From Actinomycetota bacterium (GTDB lineage Bacteria > Actinomycetota > Acidimicrobiia > Acidimicrobiales > Ilumatobacteraceae): a DNA stretch of 10,706 nt. The first letter of the stretch is position 1. Each line of letters opens with the position of its first letter. Below, one piece after another: positions 1 through 6,434 of the stretch. The notes beneath the pieces were generated by a model that worked only from the letters and a program-made list of their open reading frames with translations, was not told the origin of the DNA and made no database searches. Position numbers and translations under genes: made by a program. The stretch lies in NCBI GenBank assembly GCA_009701105.1, contig WLKU01000034.1, positions 1 to 10,706 of the forward strand. The letters run 5' to 3'.

Positions 1-62
1 GATTCGAACCGGCGACCTTCCGATTATGAGCCGGATGCTCTCACCAACTGAGCTACGCCGCC
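1..62 (-). tRNA. tRNA-Met (anticodon CAT), 3' end cut by window edge
   Basis: Read on the minus strand, the acceptor 5' half GGCGGCG starts at 62. It is followed by TA, a D-arm GCTC...GAGC, an anticodon stem TCCGG/TCGGA closing the loop CTCATAA (anticodon CAT at 26-28), a variable AGGTC, and the T-arm start GCCGG with loop TTCGAAT. The rest of the T-stem, the acceptor 3' strand and any CCA lie outside the window. The body resembles elongator tRNA-Met. A CAT anticodon could also belong to tRNA-Ile2 (lysidine-modified) or to the initiator, but the D-arm and anticodon arm fit elongator Met best. It lies 10 bases downstream of tRNA-Thr and is probably cotranscribed with it. Confidence 0.9.
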
Positions 63-72
63 TAGATTACCG

Positions 73-145
73 AGCCCTCTGTGGGAATCGAACCCACCAC
101 CTCTTCCTTACCATGGAAGTGCTCTACCGAATGAGCTAAGAGGGC
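73..145 (-). tRNA. tRNA-Thr (anticodon GGT)
   Basis: This is a full cloverleaf on the minus strand. The acceptor GCCCTCT (139-145) pairs with AGAGGGC (74-80). The D-arm is GCTC/GAGC, the anticodon stem CTTCC/GGAAG closes the loop ATGGTAA (anticodon GGT at 110-112), and the T-arm GTGGG/CCCAC closes the loop TTCGATT. The discriminator at 73 is T. The next three bases read CGG, so the 3' CCA is not encoded and must be added by CCA-adding enzyme, unlike the tRNA-Tyr at 3799-3884. It lies 108 bases beyond the stop of the methyltransferase gene, on the same strand. Confidence 0.97.
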
Positions 146-253
146 GTAAATCACGGACAAGTCCAGATCTGCAACCATGATCCTACCGATGAAGCACATT
201 GAGCCCCACTTGCCAGCAAAGGTCGTAAAAATTCTAGAACTGGTCGAACTTCC
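146..253. other. Spacer between glycan cassette and tRNA-Thr
   Basis: These 108 bases lie between the methyltransferase stop and the 5' end of tRNA-Thr. I see no open reading frame of note, no strong hairpin followed by a T-run, and no good sigma-70 -35/-10 pair on the minus strand. There is an 8-base palindrome TTCTAGAA at 233-240 or within one base of it. I looked for a second copy of the tRNA-Tyr 3' end, which would mark an insertion boundary, and found none. The tRNA-Thr/Met pair therefore has either an atypical promoter here or is read from upstream. Confidence 0.4.
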
Positions 254-1147
254 CTATTTAAGCGAAGCAATAAGGTGTTCGATAGTTGCTGGGTCAAACC
301 TCAGTTTTTGGTCACGGAATTTATATGGATGAATCGACCGGCCAACAAAAAGTTCGTTCGGGTCCAGCGGGATATCAGCGAAATGTCCCACATGATCCTT
401 CCGGACAAAAAACGCATTCACACCGGTGTGTGGATTGCAAGCTACCAATCTGTACCCGTATTGATTAAACAATTCGATAAAGGCCTGTAGTGACCAACCG
501 TAATTTCGGGTGTGATCCCACACATGGGTTTCAACATAGTTCTGTCGAAACACGATGGGAGGAGGAAACACCTCATTGATTTCGACAACAAAAACAGACG
601 GATGAAAACTATTCTTTAGTAATTCTTCAGTCAGATAGCCATCGTTGCCATCTATGTCAATCGATATGTATTCGATTAGTGGCTTGTGATTTTCTGAAAG
701 TTTTGCAACGAGTTGACAAACATTTTCGCGCGTCACAAATGAACGTGAATGAACAAGTCGTTGCGGATTAACCTGCGCGTCAAATGCAAGATCGAGACCA
801 TCTATCCAGATCGCATGCCAACCAGTAGCCAACAATATGAGTGTGTTGTTTTCAAGGCCATTTCCACAGCCAATTTCAAGACATGTCTTACCGTCTAGCC
901 CAATGCGCCTAAGTATTTCCAGAGTGATTCCGTCTTCATCTGTCTGAGAAAATACCTTCTTCGCACTTGCCTCCAACGCTGTTCTCGGCACTCGTTGTGC
1001 ATGCAAGAGGCTCATCATGTAGTCACTTGTCAACTGCAAGTGGTGCAAGGCTTCGCGCTCTGTGGCAAATTTGGTGCCTTCGGCATGTGCCTCAATCCAA
1101 CCTCGGAAATTGGATTTCAAACGCTTAATTACCCCAGAAATTCGCAT
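254..1147 (-). CDS. FkbM-like SAM-dependent methyltransferase
   Basis: This 297-residue protein is predicted to transfer a methyl group from S-adenosylmethionine, probably to a sugar or glycan hydroxyl. After an N-terminal stretch without a clear domain (1-65) it has SQTDEDGI (67-74), a Rossmann SAM-binding motif CLEIGCGNGLENNT (89-102), WIDG (114-117), SFVTREN (136-142), SIDIDGND (162-169) and GVNAFFVRKD (242-251). This series is typical of a group of FkbM-related methyltransferases found in surface-polysaccharide clusters. It starts with ATG 10 bases after the stop of the TIGR04372-like gene, with no clear Shine-Dalgarno site, and ends with TAG. It is the last gene of the four-gene cassette. 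The fold assignment is good. The substrate, and whether the target is a sugar at all, is inferred from the neighbouring glycosyltransferases. Confidence 0.8.
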   Translation of the reverse strand: MRISGVIKRLKSNFRGWIEAHAEGTKFATEREALHHLQLTSDYMMSLLHAQRVPRTALEASAKKVFSQTDEDGITLEILRRIGLDGKTCLEIGCGNGLENNTLILLATGWHAIWIDGLDLAFDAQVNPQRLVHSRSFVTRENVCQLVAKLSENHKPLIEYISIDIDGNDGYLTEELLKNSFHPSVFVVEINEVFPPPIVFRQNYVETHVWDHTRNYGWSLQAFIELFNQYGYRLVACNPHTGVNAFFVRKDHVGHFADIPLDPNELFVGRSIHPYKFRDQKLRFDPATIEHLIASLK

Positions 1148-1157
1148 ACACGAGATA

Positions 1158-2363
1158 CTAGGACAAGAAATGCTGCGCCTCTTGAATCAACCCCACAAAT
1201 CCAGAATTCAGTACAGCATGAATCTCACCAAACTCTGACTTGCCGCGATCCCCTGTCTCTCGTTCGATGATATTTCGAACCGATTGAACCTTTTCATCAA
1301 TTTCGTTCGAACCAGTTGCATTATTCTCGAAAGCATCAACAAAACTCATTACTAGGTGATCAATCCTTTCTGCACTTGATCGCACCTGTCTAATGCCCTC
1401 ACGAATGAAGTCATTCGGGTCTTTTATCCAAAAAATTGATCCTCGCAAAATATCTCGAAGTGTGAGTCGTGAATCCCCTTGCCACAACTCTGCAGGATTC
1501 CACCATGCAAGTTTCGTTCCAAAGAAAAACTGACTAAAGCGCGTCACGTCGATGTAACAGACGGATCGTCGAAATGCCAAACATACTGCGTCTGGCCCAG
1601 TTTGTGTTGAAATCGCAAAACTACATGTCGCTGCAATGTAGATATCCAGAAACTCAGATCTCAAATTGGAATTTGCGTAATCAATCACATGTGGATGTCC
1701 ATCCCCAAACATCGCAACAGATCCAGCGCCCATTCTGATCACCTGGTATCCACGCTGAACTAGTGAAGTTGCTGCTTGTTCGAACGTTGAAATATCAAAG
1801 TTTAAAAATGAGTAACCATCAGACTCCTTCTCACCCAATGAGGCGTAATACCCGCCATCACGCACGACTAGACATGCGTACGGTTTGTCTGGATCAATGC
1901 CAATCGCTCGGAGTTGCGACATACCTTCGGTAATCTCGATATCTGTAAGTTTGAGCTGTGCTGCGGTTTTATCTAGCGAATTCAGCGATCCACGAATTGA
2001 CATGTGCGGTTCCGCAAGACGAAGCACGCTTATCTTTGTTCCAACACCGTGTAGTGCATCAATCCACCAACTGGGTAATACACGAATCACTTGCTTCCAT
2101 TTAGTAGCCAGATAGCGATTTGCCTGCAGTTTCTTTGGTCCAAGACTCCACCACTGAACCGTGATTGGAAATCGTCTGCGATCGCGCTGAGCGGCACGAA
2201 TTTCAAGTTCACCCAAATAAATTTCAGGTTCAAGCGCCAGGTGGCCAAAACGATGGAATGCAACGATACACAATTCGACCTTCAAGACTGGTCGAAGAAT
2301 CCACAAAACAATCAGAACCAGCAGCGCTGGTAGTTGCATAAAGATCTTGGCGATCTTTTTCAT
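1158..2363 (-). CDS. TIGR04372-type putative glycosyltransferase, membrane-anchored
   Basis: This 401-residue protein has one strongly hydrophobic segment near the N-terminus (about 8-28), then RFGHLALEPEIYL (38-50), a middle part with CLVVRDGGYY (164-173), RGYQVIRMGAG (204-214) and a C-terminal block FAISTQTGPDAVCLAFRRSV (249-268). From memory these match the TIGR04372 family, putative glycosyltransferases found in surface-carbohydrate clusters and poorly characterised biochemically. The last block resembles the nucleotide-sugar-binding region of GT-B enzymes. The hydrophobic N-terminus suggests attachment to the inner face of the cytoplasmic membrane. Its ATG overlaps the preceding stop by one base (TAATG at 2365-2361), and no Shine-Dalgarno site is seen, so translation is probably coupled. 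The donor and acceptor cannot be read from the sequence. Confidence 0.72.
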   Translation of the reverse strand: MKKIAKIFMQLPALLVLIVLWILRPVLKVELCIVAFHRFGHLALEPEIYLGELEIRAAQRDRRRFPITVQWWSLGPKKLQANRYLATKWKQVIRVLPSWWIDALHGVGTKISVLRLAEPHMSIRGSLNSLDKTAAQLKLTDIEITEGMSQLRAIGIDPDKPYACLVVRDGGYYASLGEKESDGYSFLNFDISTFEQAATSLVQRGYQVIRMGAGSVAMFGDGHPHVIDYANSNLRSEFLDIYIAATCSFAISTQTGPDAVCLAFRRSVCYIDVTRFSQFFFGTKLAWWNPAELWQGDSRLTLRDILRGSIFWIKDPNDFIREGIRQVRSSAERIDHLVMSFVDAFENNATGSNEIDEKVQSVRNIIERETGDRGKSEFGEIHAVLNSGFVGLIQEAQHFLS

Positions 2364-3289
2364 TATTGCTCGGTTGTGTCTGTCAATAGCGTTGCAAGAG
2401 ACTCAAATGAATACGGACTCACTGCCACTCGCGCAGCGATACCAACTCGAGTTAAATCAGCATTTGTTGGAAATGTGTTCAGCTGACTGATGTCAAAAAC
2501 TGAATCGTTATGTTTCATCCATGAAGGCGACAGCGAATCCAAATTAGTTATAACCGCACACCCATGTGCCATCGCGCTCAAAACCGTGGTGTTATTTTCG
2601 CGGACGCCAGAAGGGAAAAAAGCGACAAGTGCATCTGCCGCACGAAGCCGACGAGAAACCTCGTCATCGGCTAAAAAACCAAGGAAGCTGACATTGCCAT
2701 TAAATACTTCCGATATTTCCGAACCCACGGAGAAGAAGTCTTCACTGAATGAAGTTCCGTCATGTAGCGCGGTTGAAATTTCCAGTTGGACTGAGCGCTT
2801 ATCCGATGCAAGGATCTCACCAAGTTTTCGATACCCATCTGAGCGGATTTTGTGAGCCATTCCAAAAGTAAGCAAAGTGATATCTACATTGGTCTTCTTG
2901 CTGCTATCAGCCGCGCCAGGTGCAAAATAGGACAACACGTCGGGGCGCTGAGCACGAACGATTTCAGCATATTCTCGCGTTGCGACGATCACACGACGAG
3001 CTTTATCTATATATCGATTCTCAATTTCACTTTGTGAAACTCCATGTAGAAAGAGATCAAACTTTGCATCTACTTGGTCCAGCAGCGCCCACATGTCTTC
3101 TGCGGATTTTGTTGACATCTCTTCGAACTTGATCGACAACAGCGAGATACTTTCGGACGACGGCACAAACTTGCTGCTGGAACAAACAGGGATTCTCATC
3201 TCCTTTGCTAACGCTTGATTGAATCGGGCCACACCGCATGTATACGGATTGGTGTGATACGAAACTACCGAAGTATAAAGATTGGTCAT
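2363..3289 (-). CDS. GT4-like glycosyltransferase
   Basis: This 308-residue protein lacks a membrane segment and is probably cytosolic. The N-terminal half carries the CGVARFN motif (18-24) common in GT4-type enzymes. The C-terminal half has NVSFLGFLADDEV (199-211), LRAADALVAFFPSGVRENNT (215-234) and VLSAMAHGCAVITN (236-249), the usual donor-binding region where the classic E-x7-E acidic pair lies in related enzymes. At 308 residues it is shorter than many GT4 proteins (350-400), mainly because the N-terminal domain is compact. The ATG overlaps the stop of the upstream nucleotidyltransferase by four bases (ATGA at 3289-3286), a sign of translational coupling. It ends TAA, sharing one base with the next start. 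It probably transfers a sugar or a related activated unit. Donor and acceptor are unknown. Confidence 0.78.
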   Translation of the reverse strand: MTNLYTSVVSYHTNPYTCGVARFNQALAKEMRIPVCSSSKFVPSSESISLLSIKFEEMSTKSAEDMWALLDQVDAKFDLFLHGVSQSEIENRYIDKARRVIVATREYAEIVRAQRPDVLSYFAPGAADSSKKTNVDITLLTFGMAHKIRSDGYRKLGEILASDKRSVQLEISTALHDGTSFSEDFFSVGSEISEVFNGNVSFLGFLADDEVSRRLRAADALVAFFPSGVRENNTTVLSAMAHGCAVITNLDSLSPSWMKHNDSVFDISQLNTFPTNADLTRVGIAARVAVSPYSFESLATLLTDTTEQ

Positions 3290-3750
3290 TGTTTCGAACC
3301 AGGCTGTGAATTGCCATCAGATGACCAATCTGACAACAGTTTGCTTGATGAGTTGCTGACCGTTGACAAATACTTGATCTCAATATTCAGCTCATTGCAC
3401 AATTCTTGCTCAGGAGCAGGCACGCCACCCCTTGTGACCCAATCATTCCCCTTGATATACATCTTCGGCTTCAGCAAACTGAGAACTTCAAGAGTTGATA
3501 CTGCAGACAGGTGTACAAAGGAGAGATGCCGAATTGCGTCTAACACGACTCCTCGTTGCTCTTGGTTTAAAAGAATTCGATGCTTCGAAGATGTCCATAC
3601 GTCAGATGTGACATTGCACAATACGGGAAGACCGAATTCTGCTGCTTCCCGAAAGTAATGAATATGTCCATCGTGAAGTGGGTCGAAGCTCCCATCGACC
3701 ATGGCGACCTTGCCGACATAGTCATGCAACTGATCGGTAGCAAGAATCAT
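3286..3750 (-). CDS. Cytidylyltransferase-like nucleotidyltransferase (RfaE C-domain / TagD type)
   Basis: This 154-residue protein is one nucleotidyltransferase domain. It has the phosphate-binding signature GSFDPLHDGH (20-29, with H26 and H29 as the HxGH pair), NQEQR (62-66), KPKMYIKGNDW (94-104) and a late SNSSSKLL (132-139) in place of the usual ISTT-type element. Such domains join a phosphorylated sugar or polyol to CMP or AMP, as in heptose-1-phosphate adenylyltransferase (RfaE domain II) or glycerol-3-phosphate cytidylyltransferase. It is a stand-alone domain with no kinase domain fused. It starts the cassette. A GAGGT site (3754-3758) lies four bases before the ATG, the best ribosome site of the four genes. 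The likely role is making the activated donor for the glycosyltransferases. CTP or ATP use, and the substrate, are not decided by the sequence. Confidence 0.8.
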   Translation of the reverse strand: MILATDQLHDYVGKVAMVDGSFDPLHDGHIHYFREAAEFGLPVLCNVTSDVWTSSKHRILLNQEQRGVVLDAIRHLSFVHLSAVSTLEVLSLLKPKMYIKGNDWVTRGGVPAPEQELCNELNIEIKYLSTVSNSSSKLLSDWSSDGNSQPGSKQ

Positions 3751-3753
3751 GTG

Positions 3754-3758
3754 ACCTC
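3754..3758 (-). promoter_or_regulatory. Shine-Dalgarno site of the cassette's first gene
   Basis: On the minus strand GAGGT sits four bases before the ATG at 3750. It supports this start rather than the internal ATG at residue 17. The following two genes lack such a site and begin at overlapping stop codons, so ribosome entry for the first three cassette genes probably occurs mainly here. Confidence 0.55.
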
Positions 3759-3798
3759 AGTTTACTTCGCAACAAGTTGGCGCTTGTCGCAGCTTGAT

Positions 3799-3884
3799 TG
3801 GTGGGCCGGGAAGGATTCGAACCTACGTAGGCATAAGCCGGCAGATTTACAGTCTGCTCCCTTTGGCCGCTTGGGTACCGACCC
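3799..3884 (-). tRNA. tRNA-Tyr (anticodon GTA), CCA encoded
   Basis: On the minus strand the acceptor GGGTCGG (3878-3884) pairs with CCGGCCC (3803-3809), including one G-T pair. The D-arm is CCC/GGG, the anticodon stem GCAGA/TCTGC closes the loop CTGTAAA (anticodon GTA at 3848-3850), and the long class II variable arm contains GGC-TTAT-GCC. The T-arm GTAGG/CCTTC has one T-T mismatch. The discriminator A (3802) is followed by an encoded CCA (3799-3801). It lies 48 bases upstream of the glycan cassette on the same strand, so cassette transcripts may start at the tRNA promoter. On the other side it diverges from yajQ. Confidence 0.96.
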
Positions 3885-3924
3885 ACAAGCCTGAAAGCCT
3901 ATCGGCTTGAGTATTGTGTCATTC
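3885..3924. promoter_or_regulatory. 40-base divergent region between tRNA-Tyr and yajQ
   Basis: Both a tRNA promoter (minus) and the yajQ promoter (plus) must lie in or overlap this short stretch. It holds an inverted repeat CAAGCC (3886-3891) / GGCTTG (3904-3909) and a tighter hairpin AAGCC-TATC-GGCTT (3895-3908). On the plus strand TATTGT (3912-3917) could be a -10 element placed seven bases before the yajQ ATG, which would give a leaderless mRNA. No good -35 is visible. These promoter readings are tentative. Confidence 0.35.
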
Positions 3925-4413
3925 ATGCCAAGTTTTGATGTTATTTCCGAAGTGGACCGCCAAGAACTGAAAAACGCCGTTGACCAGGCTCAACGTGAAC
4001 TCGCCAATCGTTTTGACTTTAAGAACACTGACTCTTCGATTGAACAAAAAGAGCTCATTCTGACAATCAGAACATCGAGTGAAGACCGCCTACGCGCCCT
4101 CAAGGTTCTCCTAGAGGAGAAGTTCGTTAAACGTCAGATCTCATTGAGGGGTCTCGAGTGGGGCAAAGTTGAGCAGGCAAGTGGCGAAAGCGTTCGCCAA
4201 ATTGTCACAGTCATAGTTGGTATCACATCAGAAAAAGCGAAAGAAATAAATAAACTCATCAAAGAAAAAGCGCCAAAAGGTATCGCGAGCCAAACCCAGG
4301 GAGAACAATTGCGAGTGACCGGTAAGAAGCGAGACGACCTTCAGGCAACAATGGCTCTTCTTAAAGGTGCGGACCTAGGTATCGCAATTCAATTTGAGAA
4401 TTTCCGCGATTAA
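3925..4413 (+). CDS. yajQ: YajQ-family nucleotide-binding protein
   Basis: This 162-residue protein is of normal length for YajQ (UPF0234). It begins MPSFDVISEVDRQELKNAVD and ends IQFENFRD, both family hallmarks, with LRGLEWGK and SQTQGEQLRVTGKKRDDLQA between them. YajQ proteins have two ferredoxin-like domains and bind nucleotides. A Xanthomonas member is a cyclic-di-GMP effector, and other members bind RNA or other factors, so the role here is open. The frame is open to a TTG at 3907, but the conserved N-terminus points to ATG 3925. No Shine-Dalgarno site precedes either start, and a -10-like TATTGT just upstream suggests leaderless translation. It is divergent from tRNA-Tyr and convergent with acs. 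Confidence 0.93.
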   Translation: MPSFDVISEVDRQELKNAVDQAQRELANRFDFKNTDSSIEQKELILTIRTSSEDRLRALKVLLEEKFVKRQISLRGLEWGKVEQASGESVRQIVTVIVGITSEKAKEINKLIKEKAPKGIASQTQGEQLRVTGKKRDDLQATMALLKGADLGIAIQFENFRD

Positions 4414-4419
4414 TGCGGA
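4403..4419. terminator. Small hairpin at the yajQ/acs convergent end
   Basis: TCCGC (4403-4407) and GCGGA (4415-4419) form a 5-bp stem around a 7-base loop that contains the yajQ stop codon. It lies at the 7-base junction of two convergent genes, where a bidirectional terminator would be useful. It has no T-run and the stem is short, so it is only a weak candidate. Confidence 0.2.
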
Positions 4420-4420
4420 G

Positions 4421-6373
4421 CTAATCCTCGCTCGGGGTTTCGGCCGCGCGGCGTTGTAGCTCGCTCACAACTGAAGCATCCGCAAGTGTCGATGTGTCGC
4501 CCAGGTTGCGACCCTCGGCAACATCGCGCAGTAAGCGTCGCATGATCTTCCCACTTCGTGTCTTTGGCAAGTCGGGCGTGAAATAGATCGCTTTTGGTTT
4601 AGCAATTGGTCCAATTTCGGTCGCTACATGATCCCGTAACACTTGTTCGCTCACTTCTAACCCGCCACGTAATGTCACATACGCAATAATTGCCTGGCCA
4701 GTCATTGCATCATTGGCTCCAACAACTGCTGCCTCAGCAACACTCGGGTGTGACACCAAGGCACTTTCAACCTCTGTCGTGCTAATCCGATGACCTGAAA
4801 CATTCATCACGTCGTCTACTCGACCAAGCAACCACAGGTAGCCATCATCATCTAATTTTGCGCCATCACCAGCGAAGTACTTGCCTTTGAAACGGCTCCA
4901 ATAAGTTTCTCGATACCGCTTTTGATCTCCCCAAATACCGCGCAACATTCCTGGCCATGGTTTTGTCAGCGTGAGATAGCCACCGCCTTTACTCACAGGA
5001 TTTCCCTCTTCGTCGACTAGCTCAGCACCAACACCAGGGACCGGAAATGTCGCCGATCCTGGTTTTGTCACTGTCACTCCAGGCAATGGCGCGATCATGA
5101 TGCCGCCGGTCTCTGTTTGCCACCATGTGTCAACAATCGGACATTTTCCGCCGCCAATATTTTCTTGATACCACATCCATGCTTCTGGGTTGATTGGTTC
5201 ACCGACACTGCCGATCAATCGAAGCGACGACAGGTCGTGCTTTGCTGGTTCTTCAGTACCCCACTTCATAAATGTGCGAATTGCGGTTGGCGCAGTGTAA
5301 AAAATAGTTGCTTTGTACTTTTCGATAATCGACCACATGCGATCATTTGCAGGAAAGTTTGGAACCCCCTCGTACATCACCTGAGTTGCGCCATTGGCAA
5401 GTGGTCCATAGACGATATAGCTATGACCCGTAATCCAGCCAACGTCAGCGGTGCACCAGAAGATATCTGTCTCCGGGTGGTGATCGAATACATATTTAAA
5501 GGTGTAAGCAACGTGAGTGAGGTAGCCACCCGTGGTGTGCATAATCCCTTTTGGCTTGCCCGTGGTGCCAGAGGTGTACAACAAAAACAGCAATTGCTCA
5601 GCGTCCATTGGCTCAGCAACGCACAAGTCATCAGCCTTGGCCATGAGTTCGTGATACCAGTGATCTCGACCACTTTGCATCGACACTTCATTGTTGCCAC
5701 GCTTCACCACAACGACGTGCTCAATTGTCGTCGTTAACTTAACCGCATCATCAGCTTGATTCTTGAGCGGAAACACTTCGCCTCTGCGCCACCCACCGTC
5801 GGCAGTGATCAATACTTTTGCTTCAGCATCATTTATACGGTCAGCAAGTGACTGCGATGAGAAACCGCCAAACACAACACTGTGTGCAGCACCGATACGC
5901 GCACATGCAAGCATCGCAACTGCAGCTTCTGGAATCATTGGAAGATAAATGTTGACGCGGTCGCCTTTGACAACACCAAGCGCTTTCAATACGTTTGCAA
6001 ACTTCTGTACTTCGCTTAATAAATCGGAATAAGTCACTACCCGAGAATCACCCGGCTCGCCCTCCCAATAGAAAGCAACCTTGTCTCCACGACCCTCCAA
6101 CACATGACGATCTAAACAGTTATATGAAACATTGAGCTTTCCATCCGCGAACCATTCCGAATACGGAAGATCCCACTCGCATACTTGCGTAAAAGGAACC
6201 GACCAATCAAGCAACTCTCGTGCCTGACGAGCCCAGAAGCCCTCATGGTCGCGAGTCGCTTCGTCATATAGCGACATGTCACTCACATTTGCGGATTGAA
6301 CAAATGTCGTTGACGGAGAAAACTTACGTTGTTCGTATGAGAGAGCCTCTATGGCCTGCAGATTGTCATTCAT
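4421..6373 (-). CDS. acs: Acetyl-coenzyme A synthetase (AMP-forming)
   Basis: This 650-residue cytosolic enzyme converts acetate, ATP and CoA into acetyl-CoA, AMP and pyrophosphate. It has the normal length for Acs. The ATP/AMP-binding loop [11 protein letters not shown] is at 266-276, [10 protein letters not shown] (core of the acetate/adenylate site) at 415-424, YFAGDGA at 499-505, the hinge region [15 protein letters not shown] at 517-531 and the C-terminal [11 protein letters not shown] at 603-613. K609 is the catalytic lysine that is acetylated in Salmonella Acs. No acetyltransferase or deacetylase gene lies nearby. The start ATG has only a distant GGG upstream. A later ATG (residue 33) would lose conserved N-terminal sequence. 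It is divergent from the EamA transporter gene across 61 bases and converges on yajQ. Confidence 0.97.
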   Translation of the reverse strand: MNDNLQAIEALSYEQRKFSPSTTFVQSANVSDMSLYDEATRDHEGFWARQARELLDWSVPFTQVCEWDLPYSEWFADGKLNVSYNCLDRHVLEGRGDKVAFYWEGEPGDSRVVTYSDLLSEVQKFANVLKALGVVKGDRVNIYLPMIPEAAVAMLACARIGAAHSVVFGGFSSQSLADRINDAEAKVLITADGGWRRGEVFPLKNQADDAVKLTTTIEHVVVVKRGNNEVSMQSGRDHWYHELMAKADDLCVAEPMDAEQLLFLLYTSGTTGKPKGIMHTTGGYLTHVAYTFKYVFDHHPETDIFWCTADVGWITGHSYIVYGPLANGATQVMYEGVPNFPANDRMWSIIEKYKATIFYTAPTAIRTFMKWGTEEPAKHDLSSLRLIGSVGEPINPEAWMWYQENIGGGKCPIVDTWWQTETGGIMIAPLPGVTVTKPGSATFPVPGVGAELVDEEGNPVSKGGGYLTLTKPWPGMLRGIWGDQKRYRETYWSRFKGKYFAGDGAKLDDDGYLWLLGRVDDVMNVSGHRISTTEVESALVSHPSVAEAAVVGANDAMTGQAIIAYVTLRGGLEVSEQVLRDHVATEIGPIAKPKAIYFTPDLPKTRSGKIMRRLLRDVAEGRNLGDTSTLADASVVSELQRRAAETPSED

Positions 6374-6434
6374 ATTGAGTTACGGCCCTTTGGTTTGACG
6401 ACAACTTTCACAAATGCGAGACTAGTCAATCCCT
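6374..6434. promoter_or_regulatory. Divergent promoter region of acs and the EamA transporter gene
   Basis: These 61 bases serve both genes. TTGACG (6395-6400, plus) and TTGACT (6424-6429 read on minus) each match the -35 consensus in five of six positions, facing the transporter gene and acs respectively, but neither has a convincing -10 at 16-18 bases. An 8-base palindrome GACTAGTC (6420-6427) overlaps the acs-side element and could be an operator half-site. All of this is tentative. Confidence 0.3.

Larger units (their letters stand above)
146..3798 (-). other. Candidate glycan-modification island between tRNA-Tyr and tRNA-Thr
   Basis: Four same-strand genes, predicted to be a nucleotidyltransferase, two glycosyltransferases and a methyltransferase, fill the space between tRNA-Tyr and tRNA-Thr/Met. 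Four 60-base lines counted inside it (starting 601, 1321, 1561, 2701) total 95/240 G+C. Four in acs and nuo (5041, 8701, 9001, 10201) total 130/240. tRNA genes are common insertion points, and tRNA-Tyr is the known chromosomal target of the Streptomyces element SLP1. No integrase, transposase or flanking direct repeat is visible, so acquisition by transfer is inferred from content, place and composition only. Confidence 0.45.

Noticed and set aside
1274..3300. Copies of TTCGAACC inside cassette genes (1274, 1306, 3293) as possible attachment sites matching the tRNA-Tyr T-loop
   Set aside because: The identity to tRNA-Tyr stops at about eight bases and the copies are inside coding sequence, so they are not convincing duplications of the tRNA 3' end.
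3580..3894. 104-residue plus-strand open frame running through tRNA-Tyr
   Set aside because: It crosses a certain tRNA gene and the antisense of the nucleotidyltransferase gene and has no recognisable domain.
3907..3924. TTG start for yajQ adding six residues
   Set aside because: YajQ proteins begin with MPSFD, which is exactly the ATG at 3925; the TTG has no Shine-Dalgarno site.
5117..5737. 206-residue plus-strand open frame antisense to acs
   Set aside because: It is a shadow of the strongly supported acs frame, rich in Cys/His/Trp without motif, typical of antisense translation.
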